DNA of 8,526 nt from Candidatus Binatia bacterium (GCA_025922795.1 JAICHC010000084.1:1-8526); one strand, 5' to 3'. Counted from the first letter of the stretch, positions 1-5,854 are shown. Translations and numbers: made by a program. Notes: generated by a model from the sequence alone, not told the origin.

Positions 1-463
1 GCACGGCGAAACATTCGGCAAGCGGAATGTCAATCCAAGAACGAACGAAGAAATCGACCAGGCCGCGGGCTTCCGGAATGAGCTCGCACTCGATCATCTC
101 GTCTGCGGACACGCCTAGTGCGTTTCCCAAGATCGGCAGCATGCGCGCGTGGCCGCCGATCGCCGGTGTTGTGAATTCTTCGCCGATTTTCTGCGCGATA
201 CGATTTTCCAGTTCCGGATGTCTTTTGAAAAAGCCGACGAACTGATGGTACACGGTTGCCATGCCGGTATTGACCTCGAGCGCGAAGGAGTACCAATTCT
301 TGATCCATCCCTGGAGGCGAGGGCGAGATAGCGTGCCGGCGCGAAGATCTGTGAAAAACGGCGACGGCTGAACTTCGCGGTAGTAAGTATCGAGGATGAT
401 TTTTCTGATCGCCTCAGCCGTTTGTTTTGCTTCTTGCGGCGTCATTTTGCTATGTTCGGCCAC
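1..463 (-). CDS. TenA/PqqC-like heme-oxygenase-fold protein, N-terminal part (runs off left edge)
   Basis: Reading leftward from a GTG at 463-461 gives an open frame of 154 codons with no stop before the window edge. The pattern matches the N-terminal half of the TenA/THI-4/PqqC superfamily: a segment with LRAGTLSRPRLQGWIKNWY (about residues 40-58) resembles the family's 'L..G.L....l..W..N' helix, followed by HPELENRIAQKIGEEF (82-97) and GGHARMLPILGNALGVS (103-119). E95/E96 and H105 lie where metal-binding members of the family carry an early Glu and His. Members include thiaminase II (TenA), the PQQ synthesis oxidase PqqC and iron-dependent oxidases; which one this is cannot be decided without the missing C-terminal half. 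It is divergent from everything to the right. GTG is preferred over the in-frame ATG at 445-443 because a good ribosome-binding site precedes GTG. Family call fairly firm; function open. Confidence 0.75.
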   Translation of the reverse strand, partial: MAEHSKMTPQEAKQTAEAIRKIILDTYYREVQPSPFFTDLRAGTLSRPRLQGWIKNWYSFALEVNTGMATVYHQFVGFFKRHPELENRIAQKIGEEFTTPAIGGHARMLPILGNALGVSADEMIECELIPEARGLVDFFVRSWIDIPLAECFAV

Positions 464-470
464 GGCGGGT

Positions 471-477
471 TCCCTTT
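471..477 (-). promoter_or_regulatory. Ribosome-binding site supporting the GTG start of the TenA/PqqC-like gene
   Basis: On the minus strand the bases read AAAGGGA, seven bases before the GTG at 463-461. This purine-rich match to the anti-Shine-Dalgarno sequence lies at a normal distance from GTG and too far (about 25 bases) from the ATG at 445, so it decides the start. Confidence 0.5.
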
Positions 478-510
478 AAGCGATGAATTGTTTTCTTGCA
501 AAACACTTAG

Positions 511-633
511 CTGAAGGGCGCGCTGCTTGTCAACGTGCCCTTCGGCTCGATCGATGTGCTCGATGGGGGCTCAAATACAACGTTCTTGGCAAGCCACGCC
601 ACGTATCTGGATGATGTTGTGGTGAAAAAATGA
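511..633 (+). pseudogene. Unidentified C-terminal gene fragment
   Basis: A 40-codon open frame follows directly on an in-frame TAG (508-510) and ends with TGA at 631-633. It reads like the hydrophobic-core-containing end of a normal protein (LKGALLVNVPFGSIDVLDG, then SNTTFLASHATYLDDVVVKK). I do not recognise the family. Its stop overlaps the ATG of the next frame by four bases (ATGA), as in translationally coupled operon genes, which suggests both were once parts of real adjacent genes. There is no convincing start codon or ribosome-binding site (a GTG at 535-537 is possible), so I read it as the tail of a gene whose front is gone. It could instead be non-coding sequence that is open by chance. 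Confidence 0.3.
513..543. other. Inverted repeat / potential hairpin
   Basis: GAAGGGCGCG (513-522) pairs with CGTGCCCTTC (534-543), nine Watson-Crick pairs plus one G-U, around an 11-base loop. No T-run follows on either strand, so it is not a standard intrinsic terminator. It lies about 50 bases upstream of the leftward TenA/PqqC-like start and could be a leader structure or operator, or just a compact GC-rich inverted repeat inside the remnant frame. Confidence 0.35.
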
Positions 634-764
634 AGCAAGCCGACGGTAGGAGAAGTTGGCTCAAGCAAGCCCACGAGCTCGGTAAAATCCGGACGATCGA
701 AGGAGCCGATTGGGACTTAGAGATGGGCGGCGTTGCCGATATCGTCAATGAACGGCGGAAGTGA
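630..764 (+). pseudogene. UbiD-family decarboxylase, N-terminal remnant (44 codons)
   Basis: ATG at 630 opens a 44-residue frame ending at TGA 762-764. Residues 9-43 (SWLKQAHELGKIRTIEG, then ADWDLEMGGVADIVNER) match the conserved N-terminus of UbiD-family decarboxylases, where a 'WL......GE...I.G.dWDlEiG...e' pattern is characteristic. Full-length UbiD enzymes are roughly 450-500 residues and use prenylated FMN to decarboxylate aromatic or alpha,beta-unsaturated acids. Here everything beyond the first structural segment is missing: the other plus-strand frame I read after the stop shows no continuation, so this looks like a large deletion rather than a point nonsense. The start overlaps the stop of the preceding fragment by four bases. 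No activity is expected. The family call rests on pattern recall and a short segment. Confidence 0.6.
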
Positions 765-831
765 TCGGACGAGCTGTCGTGAGAATTCACCGCGGAAGCA
801 CGGCAGGCGTCTGGTATAGGAGGGCCGTAGG

Positions 832-942
832 TTGGAATTGATCAAACAATTGTCGTTTTCGTTGCTGGCCCTGCTTTGTTGCATTGCGCCGCTGCACGCG
901 GCGTTGCGAGAAGTGCATAAGGAGATGGGAATCGTGAAGTAA
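832..942 (+). pseudogene. Signal peptide joined to a substrate-binding-protein-like C-terminal tail (36 codons)
   Basis: A strong ribosome-binding site GGAGGG (819-824) lies seven bases before a TTG at 832, which opens a 36-residue frame ending with TAA 940-942. Residues 2-24 form a textbook Sec signal peptide: a Lys at 5, a hydrophobic core LLALLCC, and a PLHA cleavage region. Only 12 residues follow, LREVHKEMGIVK, which closely resemble the extreme C-terminus of binding protein 2 in this window (LLREVRKEISGK). The simplest reading is that an NMT1-like periplasmic binding protein lost its whole mature domain by an internal in-frame deletion, leaving both ends fused. Alternatives are a genuine small secreted peptide or an assembly error. 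The good ribosome-binding site implies it may still be translated. Confidence 0.5.
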
Positions 943-949
943 GTCAGGT

Positions 950-973
950 TGGAGTAGTGGAGTATTGGAGTGC
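950..973 (+). repeat. Three tandem 8-bp units, TGGAGTRN
   Basis: TGGAGTAG, TGGAGTAT and TGGAGTGC follow head to tail, and a decayed fourth unit (TGGGTTCC) comes after. The array lies in the short spacer between the signal-peptide remnant and the amidohydrolase ribosome-binding site. An 8-base period is not a codon multiple, which argues that it is spacer sequence rather than coding. Function unknown. Confidence 0.6.
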
Positions 974-990
974 TGGGTTCCTCGATACCC

Positions 991-995
991 GGAGG
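991..995 (+). promoter_or_regulatory. Ribosome-binding site fixing the amidohydrolase start
   Basis: GGAGG lies five bases before the ATG at 1001. The same frame is open back to an ATG at 965, but that start lacks a comparable site and would add 12 residues encoded partly by the 8-bp repeat, so 1001 is preferred. Confidence 0.7.
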
Positions 996-1000
996 TTGTT

Positions 1001-2116
1001 ATGAAGAACGGATTTCGTGCTTTCGATAGCGACATGCATGTTTATGACCCCGCGTTTCTCTACGAGAAGTACATGAACCCCAAATGGGGCGATCGGATTC
1101 CGCGCGGGCGCCGGAACGGCAAGCACGGGCGCGTCGAGTTCTCTATCGGCGCCGGCAAGGAGACACTGCGTCAAATCACTGACGTCATCGATCACGGACA
1201 GAAGCAAGTCGCCGATCGTTACGACTTTGCCGTCGCTCGCGACTATGACGCCGTGTCGCAGCTCGAAGCCATGGATCGCGAGGGCCTGGACGTGGCGGTG
1301 CTGTTTCGCACATCGCCGCTGCACTGCGATGAGACCTTGGAGCCGGAGTACGCCAACGATCTTTGCAGGGCGTGGAATGACTGGATTGCCGATTTTTGCA
1401 AAGAGAACCCGCAACGGTTGAAAGCTTCCGCATTGATTACGCTGCATGATGTCGATCTCGCCGTCGATGAGGTGCGCCGCGTCGTCAGCGGCTTGGGCAT
1501 CCGGGCGCTGTCTCTCTGTCCCGAGCCGATCAACGGCAAACGCATCCACGATCGTTACTTCGATCCTCTGTGGGGGGAAATCGAAAAGCTCGATGTGGCC
1601 CTTTGTTTTCACCCCCCGGCCCGACCGAAGCAGGATCAGGTCGCCAACAAGTTCTTCGGCCACCCCAACGCCAACATCGTCGCTCTGGCTTTGCGCAATC
1701 CGGTTGAACTGATCCAGGCGGTGTCGAGTTTTTGCGCCGGCGGCGTATTGGAAAAATTTCCCAAACTGCGAGTCGCGTTCCTGGAAGGCAACTGCGCATG
1801 GTTGCCATGGCTGCTTTACCGACTCGACGAGCGCGCAAAGCTGCACGGACCATTGGCCGACGTGCCGCTGTCGCGCCAGCCGAGCGAGTATTTTCTTCAA
1901 CAGTGCTTTATCTCGGTGGATCCGGATGAATATCTCGTGACCGACGTCGTCAAGCGTCTCGGCGACGACAATCTCGTGGTCTCCACCGACTATCCCCATA
2001 TCGACGCGCACTTTCCTCAGGCGATCGATGAATTCCTCGAGATTGGCGGTTTGAGCGATGCTAATCGGAGGAAAATCTTGTGGAGTAACTGCGCGCGGTT
2101 GTACGACATGGGTTAA
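1001..2116 (+). CDS. Amidohydrolase-family (Amidohydro_2 / ACMSD-like) protein
   Basis: The 371-residue product is a TIM-barrel metal-dependent hydrolase or decarboxylase of the amidohydrolase superfamily, the branch that contains aminocarboxymuconate-semialdehyde decarboxylase and gamma-resorcylate decarboxylase. Visible landmarks: the N-terminal DSDMHVYDP (D11, H13, in place of the classical HxH), ALCFHPPA with metal-ligand candidate H204, FLEGNCAWLPWLLYRLDE (about 260-277, after the sixth strand), and STDYPHIDAHFP with D330 as the likely final ligand and catalytic Asp. The C-terminal KILWSNCARLYDM is the usual family ending, so the protein is full length. There is no signal peptide, so it is cytoplasmic. 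Many relatives sit in operons with NMT1-like binding proteins, as here, 72 bases upstream of one. Reaction could be C-N hydrolysis or non-oxidative decarboxylation; substrate unknown. Confidence 0.88.
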   Translation: MKNGFRAFDSDMHVYDPAFLYEKYMNPKWGDRIPRGRRNGKHGRVEFSIGAGKETLRQITDVIDHGQKQVADRYDFAVARDYDAVSQLEAMDREGLDVAVLFRTSPLHCDETLEPEYANDLCRAWNDWIADFCKENPQRLKASALITLHDVDLAVDEVRRVVSGLGIRALSLCPEPINGKRIHDRYFDPLWGEIEKLDVALCFHPPARPKQDQVANKFFGHPNANIVALALRNPVELIQAVSSFCAGGVLEKFPKLRVAFLEGNCAWLPWLLYRLDERAKLHGPLADVPLSRQPSEYFLQQCFISVDPDEYLVTDVVKRLGDDNLVVSTDYPHIDAHFPQAIDEFLEIGGLSDANRRKILWSNCARLYDMG

Positions 2117-2129
2117 AAACTCGTTAATA

Positions 2130-2153
2130 TTCAAAGGTTCAAGGGTTTCAACT
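2130..2153 (+). repeat. Three decayed tandem 8-bp units, TTCAARGG-like
   Basis: TTCAAAGG and TTCAAGGG abut directly and are followed by the weaker TTTCAACT. The array fills the spacer between the amidohydrolase stop and the ribosome-binding site (AAGGAG, 2176-2181) of the next gene. It has the same unit length and the same position relative to a gene start as the array at 950-973, but a different unit sequence. Confidence 0.45.
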
Positions 2154-2188
2154 TTCATCTTGGATTTGATCAAAGAAGGAGTCGGCGA

Positions 2189-3181
2189 ATGACACGTAAA
2201 GCAATCTCGATACTGCTGGTTTTATCCGTTCTCGGTTGGGGCTGGCGCTCAGCGGAGGCTGCAGAGGCGGCTTCGAAAGCGATCTTCGCCTATGGCGCGA
2301 TCAACGCCTATCTGACCTCCACGTGGATCGCCAAGGAGCAGGGCTTCTTCCGCAAGCACAACGTCGAAGTGCAGCCCGTTTTCATCATTGCAACGCAGGC
2401 GGCGCAAGCGATGCTCGCCGGCGAAGTGCAGGTGGGGCTTATCGGCCCTACGCACGTGATCAATGCTGTCGCGGCCGGAAGCGATATGGTGATGATCATG
2501 GGCAACCAGAACAAAGTCAGGTATCAACTGGTCGCGCATCCGAGCATCAAGCGCGCCGAGGACTTAAAGGGGAAAACCTTCGGTATCGGCGCCAGCATGG
2601 CCGGTTTGGCTAGCCTCGCCGCGCTCATGGCTCTGGATCATCTGGGTTTGAACCCTCGCCGCGACAATATCACGCTTCTGCCCACCGGGCCGGAGCCTTC
2701 GCGCCTGGCGGCGTTGAAGGGTGGCACGACTCAAGCGACGGTGATCGCGCCGGAGATTTCCAAGGCTGCCATCGCCGAGGGCTTTCCGGTGCTGGTGGAT
2801 ATGGCCAAGATGAATATCCCGTTCCAAGCAAGCGGTCTGGCGGTGATGCGCAAAACCTTGCGCAGTCAGCCCGTGATGGTCGATCGCGTCGGACGGGCAC
2901 TCACCGATTCGGTTCGTTTCATTGTCAACCCGGCGAACAAGAACGTTGTCCTGCCCTCGATGATGAAGAACCTGCGAATTAGCGATCAAGCAAGGGCGGA
3001 AGAGGTCTATGCCGATCTCGTCGACGATTTACCGGACAGTATTTGTCCAACGGTTCCGGGCGTGCGCAGCATCGCGAAGCTCATGGCCGAATTCGGCGTC
3101 AACCCCAAGGCCGCGCAAGTCAAAGTCGACGACGTGGTCGACCTGACGTTATGCAAACGCTGGGGTAGTCAGGCGCGCTGA
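2189..3181 (+). CDS. ABC transporter substrate-binding protein 1, NMT1/THI5-like
   Basis: The 330-residue precursor begins with a Sec signal peptide: basic TRK, hydrophobic core ISILLVLSVLGWGW, and an AEA cleavage region near residue 24. The mature protein follows the SsuA/TauA/THI5-like (NMT1) plan of a two-lobed periplasmic binding protein: TSTWIAKEQGFFRKHNVEV (44-62), LAGEVQVGLIGPTHVINAVAAG (76-97), a hinge-proximal DLKGKTFGIGASMAGL (125-140) and MALDHLGLNP (147-156). It would capture a small solute outside the membrane and deliver it to an ABC permease, but none is encoded here. AAGGAG lies seven bases before the ATG. Length is normal and no defect is visible. The likely co-transcribed amidohydrolase upstream suggests delivery of a substrate for catabolism. 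Relatives bind sulfonates, nitriles, pyrimidine precursors or aromatic acids; the ligand here is not predictable. Confidence 0.88.
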   Translation: MTRKAISILLVLSVLGWGWRSAEAAEAASKAIFAYGAINAYLTSTWIAKEQGFFRKHNVEVQPVFIIATQAAQAMLAGEVQVGLIGPTHVINAVAAGSDMVMIMGNQNKVRYQLVAHPSIKRAEDLKGKTFGIGASMAGLASLAALMALDHLGLNPRRDNITLLPTGPEPSRLAALKGGTTQATVIAPEISKAAIAEGFPVLVDMAKMNIPFQASGLAVMRKTLRSQPVMVDRVGRALTDSVRFIVNPANKNVVLPSMMKNLRISDQARAEEVYADLVDDLPDSICPTVPGVRSIAKLMAEFGVNPKAAQVKVDDVVDLTLCKRWGSQAR

Positions 3182-3214
3182 GAAGGGTTGGTGGGCGGCC
3201 GCAGATTCGGAATG

Positions 3215-3233
3215 TCTCCGCCAAGACGCAAAG
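3215..3233. repeat. Possible fragment of a dispersed GCCAAGACGCAAAG repeat
   Basis: The segment contains GCCAAGACGCAAAG, a string I recall as recurring in spacers of several environmental bacterial genomes. Only one copy is present here, so the call rests on memory and on its position within a repeat-rich spacer. Confidence 0.2.
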
Positions 3234-3241
3234 AAGATGGG

Positions 3242-3300
3242 GTCATTTCGGCCGCGGGAAAAATCCTTCTGGAAGAATTTCTCGCGTTGCTCGAAATGAC
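3242..3300. repeat. REP-like imperfect palindrome, 59 bp
   Basis: The ends GTCATTTCG (3242-3250) and CGAAATGAC (3292-3300) are perfect 9-bp inverted repeats. The centre, AATCCTTC (3262-3269) against GAAGAATT (3272-3279), pairs with one mismatch, leaving a 2-base loop. The whole unit folds into a long, imperfect hairpin. The arm sequence is of the GTCATTTCGAGC type often seen as a dispersed intergenic palindrome in environmental genomes (recall, not a search). It lies 60 bases past the stop of binding protein 1 and may stabilise or end that transcript. Confidence 0.7.
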
Positions 3301-3310
3301 GAAACCGGAC

Positions 3311-3330
3311 TGTCATGCTGAACGAGAAGC
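3311..3330. repeat. Half-unit of the TGTCATGCTGA palindrome
   Basis: TGTCATGCTGAACGAGAAGC is a near copy of the left arm of the neighbouring palindrome (3359-3377), 48 bases away in direct orientation, sharing the first 11 bases exactly. No matching right arm is evident, so it appears to be a decayed or partial copy. Confidence 0.55.
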
Positions 3331-3358
3331 CGTTTCGCAATATTACAAATCACGTGAA

Positions 3359-3440
3359 TGTCATGCTGAGCGAAAGCGAAGCATCTGCTGGTTCAACGGC
3401 TCACGAAAAGCAGATTCGTCGGCCGCGCCTCAGAATGACA
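3359..3440. repeat. REP-like imperfect palindrome, 82 bp (TGTCATGCTGAG type)
   Basis: The left end TGTCATGCTGAG (3359-3370) and the right end CTCAGAATGACA (3429-3440) are inverted repeats with one mismatch in 12. Inner arms ATCTGCT (3383-3389) and AGCAGAT (3409-3415) pair perfectly around a 19-base loop. The middle of each arm (GCGAAAGCGAAGC on the left) pairs only partly, showing decay. The unit is of the TCATNCTGAGCGAAGCGAAGNATCT class widely scattered in environmental bacterial genomes (from memory). It lies 81 bases before the start of M24 protein A, where it could affect transcript processing between operon segments. Confidence 0.75.
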
Positions 3441-3521
3441 CTCTGACAGTAGTCTACCGAGGTGAAGCATCGGTTTACGAAGTTGTTTCGTTGATGTTCG
3501 AGTGTTAGCCAGGAGACGCGA

Positions 3522-4775
3522 ATGCTGCTTAGCGAACAAGAACTCGACGCCATGCATGCCCGCTTTCCGTACCCACGCTTTTCCAAAGCGGAATACGAGC
3601 GGCGTTATAAGAACATCCGCGCGATGATGCGCGAGCACAACCTCGATTGCCTCCTGATCGTGGGCGGGTCGGCAGCTTACGGCCGACTCTGGTTCAACGT
3701 TCGTTACGTGACCAACATGATGGGCAAAGCCGAGATGGCGAACTACTGCTTTTTCCCCCGAGAAGGGGAGCCCGCCGTGGTGACGCGCCCGGGCCATTCC
3801 CTCGCCGGCGGCATGCTGGCCCGTACAGCCGTGCGCAACGTCATCGTCGGAGCGCCCAGCGTGCTCGGCGCCATCGTCAACGAGATCAAAGAGCGCGGCT
3901 ATGACAAAGGACGCGTCGGCATCGTCGAGTACGATCCGTACACTTCGATTCCAAAAAACCATTGGGATTTTTTCACAACGAATTTACCGCAGGCCGAATT
4001 CGTTTTCGTCACCAAAGAATTCATCGTTCTGCGGCTCTTGAAGAGCGCGGAAGAAATTCGATTCCTCGAGCGCTCGGCGGAATTCGGGGATGTGGGGCTG
4101 CGCGCCATGCAAGAGCGGGTGAGGCCCGGTATGACCGAGGGCGAGGTGTTCGGACTCGTCCACGAGGCCGTCATGAAGGCTGGCGGCGAGATGGGTATGA
4201 TCCAGCTCGGCTCGTGCTCGATGCTCGATCCCGATATCAACGATCAGCGGCCGCGTCCAGTCGATCGCGTGATCGGCGAGCGCGACATCATCAACAACGA
4301 ATTGGGGATTTTTTACAACGGCTACGAAGCCCAGTGCGGCAGACCGGTGGTCACCGGCGATCCGACAGCCGAATACAAGGAAATGTTCGAGATTGCGGTT
4401 GAGGGTTACCAGCGTCTTGCGCCGACACTCTCTGCCGGTAGGAGCAGCGAAGATTCGATCCAGGCCATGCAATTTATCCGCGATACGGACTACGAATTTT
4501 ACGGCGGGTTTCTCCAAGGCATGCTCGGCGCCAACCCGCGCCACGAGCCGCAAATTGGATTTGACCGTGTGCAGAGCACGGAAGACCGTTTTCTCTTCGA
4601 TTCGGACGGTAGGCTGGTTTACCAGGTCGGGCACGTGTTCGCTTTGCAGATGCACATCGTGGATAAAAACCACACCCGCGGACTTTTTCTCGCGGATTTT
4701 TTTGCCATTGAGGAAAAAGGTCCTCGTTGCCTTAACAAGTTTCCCTGCGAAATCATACGGTGTCGATCGAGTTGA
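3522..4775 (+). CDS. M24 (Xaa-Pro peptidase/creatinase fold) protein A with a largely lost metal site
   Basis: The 417-residue product has the two-domain layout of aminopeptidase P, prolidase and creatinase: a creatinase-N-like domain (about 25-165) and a C-terminal pita-bread domain (about 175-400; RLLKSAEEIRFLERSAE and VRPGMTEGEVFGLVHEAV are typical). Aligned by eye with M24 protein B and the family pattern, the five metal ligands D, D, H, E, E read E260 (NNELG), Q271 (GYEAQCGRP), Q332 (LQGMLG replacing the HGIG loop), Q376 (FALQMHI) and E398 (IEEKG). A normal dinuclear metal site is therefore unlikely. It may be a metal-free hydrolase, as creatinase is, or a binding protein. Length is normal and the frame is clean, so it is not an obvious pseudogene. 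AGGAGA (3511-3516) precedes the ATG by five bases. No signal peptide; presumably cytoplasmic. Peptidase annotation by homology would be misleading. Confidence 0.82.
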   Translation: MLLSEQELDAMHARFPYPRFSKAEYERRYKNIRAMMREHNLDCLLIVGGSAAYGRLWFNVRYVTNMMGKAEMANYCFFPREGEPAVVTRPGHSLAGGMLARTAVRNVIVGAPSVLGAIVNEIKERGYDKGRVGIVEYDPYTSIPKNHWDFFTTNLPQAEFVFVTKEFIVLRLLKSAEEIRFLERSAEFGDVGLRAMQERVRPGMTEGEVFGLVHEAVMKAGGEMGMIQLGSCSMLDPDINDQRPRPVDRVIGERDIINNELGIFYNGYEAQCGRPVVTGDPTAEYKEMFEIAVEGYQRLAPTLSAGRSSEDSIQAMQFIRDTDYEFYGGFLQGMLGANPRHEPQIGFDRVQSTEDRFLFDSDGRLVYQVGHVFALQMHIVDKNHTRGLFLADFFAIEEKGPRCLNKFPCEIIRCRSS

Positions 4776-4798
4776 TGGCGCAGGAGAATTGACTGAAA

Positions 4799-4869
4799 CT
4801 TCACCGCGTGATACGCGAAATTACCCGCAGGCGACTTATCGACTGGCCGATTGGAGGCTTCACCGCATG
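4799..4869 (+). repeat. 12-bp direct repeat CTTCACCGCRTG around the start of binding protein 2
   Basis: CTTCACCGCGTG (4799-4810) recurs as CTTCACCGCATG (4858-4869), one mismatch, 59 bases apart. The second copy contains the ATG start of binding protein 2; the first ends in a GTG that is out of frame with the gene. It may record a small duplication of the gene start, or be chance. Confidence 0.25.
4853..4857 (+). promoter_or_regulatory. Ribosome-binding site fixing the start of binding protein 2
   Basis: GGAGG lies nine bases before the ATG at 4867, and that ATG begins a clean signal peptide. The frame stays open far upstream to 4393, but that stretch overlaps the coding sequence of M24 protein A and has no signal-peptide logic, so 4867 is chosen. 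Confidence 0.7.
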
Positions 4870-5844
4870 CAAGTTTGTTTGATTCGATCGCTCATCCTTC
4901 TTGTTGGTTTTTTTGTGCTGACTTTGCCCAAGTCCATTGACTTTGCGCGCGCCGCCGAGCCGATAAAGTTCGCGCTGCCGGGAAATTCAATGGGTTACCT
5001 GCCGCTGTTTGTCGCCGTGCACCGAGGTTTTTTCCGAGACGAGGGACTGGAGATCGAGCTACCGCGCCTGCGGCCCTCGATTGCGCAAAATGCGCTCCTG
5101 GCGGGAGAGGTGCAGTATCATGGGCTCGCCGATTCAGGCTTGCGCCTGGCGGCGCGTGGTTTACCATTGAAAGCGATCTTCTACGGCGCTGACCGGCCGA
5201 TGTATTATCTGGTGGCGCAGAAGGACATTCGCTCGGTAGCCGAGCTCAGGGGCAAACGAGTCGGTGTCAGTCAATTCGGCGGCACTTCCGACCTTTCGGC
5301 ACGCCTGGCGCTTAAGCACTTTGGTATCGAACCGGAGAAGGACGCGATACTTATACAAATCGGCGCCGAGGGAACGCGAATGGCCGCGTTGCGCGCCGGT
5401 TCAGTGAGCGCGATCATCGTTCCGGTGCCTGCCGTTGCGATTCTCAAACGGGAAGGGTTCAATGAAGTGTCCTTTGTCGGCGACGTCGTCGAGTTCGCCA
5501 GCAACGGCTACAGCACGACCGATCAGCGCATCAAGGAGCATCCCCAGGAAGTCAAGAAAGTCGTGAGATCTCTCTACCGCGGCTTGCGCTACGCCAAGGA
5601 CAATCCCGAGGGAACCATCGGTGTGATTCAGAGGGAGTGGAAAGTCGATCCCGAGATTGCCAAGGGCTCCTATCAAGCCATCATTAAGGCGCTAAACGAG
5701 GACGGCATCATCGGCGAGAGACAACTCAAGGTTCACTTCGATCTCATCCGCAAGGTCGAGCAGGACGTCGGCGATATACCCGTAGAGAAGGTCGTTGATT
5801 TCCGCCTGCTGAGAGAAGTGCGCAAAGAGATCAGCGGCAAATAA
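4867..5844 (+). CDS. ABC transporter substrate-binding protein 2, NMT1/THI5-like
   Basis: The 325-residue precursor starts with a Sec signal peptide (R7, core SLILLVGFFVLTL, ARA cleavage region near residue 29). The mature part is an NMT1/SsuA-like periplasmic binding protein: YLPLFVAVHRGFFRDEGLEI (44-63), NALLAGEVQYHGLADSGLR (75-93), DIRSVAELRGKRVGVSQFGG (120-139), ALKHFGIEP (148-156), AALRAGSVSAIIVPVPAVA (173-191) and a C-terminal helix bundle ending LLREVRKEISGK. It differs clearly from binding protein 1 in the ligand-facing segments (QFGGTSDLS here, GASMAGLAS there), so the two probably bind different ligands. It sits 91 bases after M24 protein A. No permease or ATPase gene is in the window, so it must use transport machinery encoded elsewhere. 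Length and motifs look intact; the ligand cannot be inferred. Confidence 0.88.
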   Translation: MQVCLIRSLILLVGFFVLTLPKSIDFARAAEPIKFALPGNSMGYLPLFVAVHRGFFRDEGLEIELPRLRPSIAQNALLAGEVQYHGLADSGLRLAARGLPLKAIFYGADRPMYYLVAQKDIRSVAELRGKRVGVSQFGGTSDLSARLALKHFGIEPEKDAILIQIGAEGTRMAALRAGSVSAIIVPVPAVAILKREGFNEVSFVGDVVEFASNGYSTTDQRIKEHPQEVKKVVRSLYRGLRYAKDNPEGTIGVIQREWKVDPEIAKGSYQAIIKALNEDGIIGERQLKVHFDLIRKVEQDVGDIPVEKVVDFRLLREVRKEISGK

Positions 5845-5854
5845 TTCCGACGCT

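Noticed and set aside
30..308. 92-codon minus-strand open frame
   Set aside because: It is rich in Arg and in the wrong frame relative to the TenA/PqqC-like protein, which explains the same strand far better.
965..1000. Twelve-residue N-terminal extension of the amidohydrolase from ATG 965
   Set aside because: It reads partly through the 8-bp repeat and lacks a ribosome-binding site, whereas ATG 1001 has GGAGG at five bases.
2099..2130. Possible promoter (TTGTAC with TAATAT) before binding protein 1
   Set aside because: Spacing and consensus match are poor, and read-through from the amidohydrolase is the simpler explanation.
944..2173. 409-codon minus-strand open frame
   Set aside because: It is the antisense shadow of the amidohydrolase, whose plus-strand frame has clear family motifs, a ribosome-binding site and a normal start and stop.
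3242..3440. CRISPR array or insertion sequence
   Set aside because: Units are palindromes of unequal length without regular spacers, and there is no transposase frame or target-site duplication.
3188..3508. 106-codon plus-strand open frame in the spacer
   Set aside because: It only reads through the palindromic repeats and their flanks and has no protein-like pattern.
4393..4866. 158-codon upstream extension of binding protein 2
   Set aside because: It overlaps M24-A coding sequence in another frame, and the ATG at 4867 begins a proper signal peptide after GGAGG.
4808..4879. Small frame from GTG 4808
   Set aside because: It has no ribosome-binding site at a usable distance, is out of frame with binding protein 2 and shows no recognisable protein pattern.
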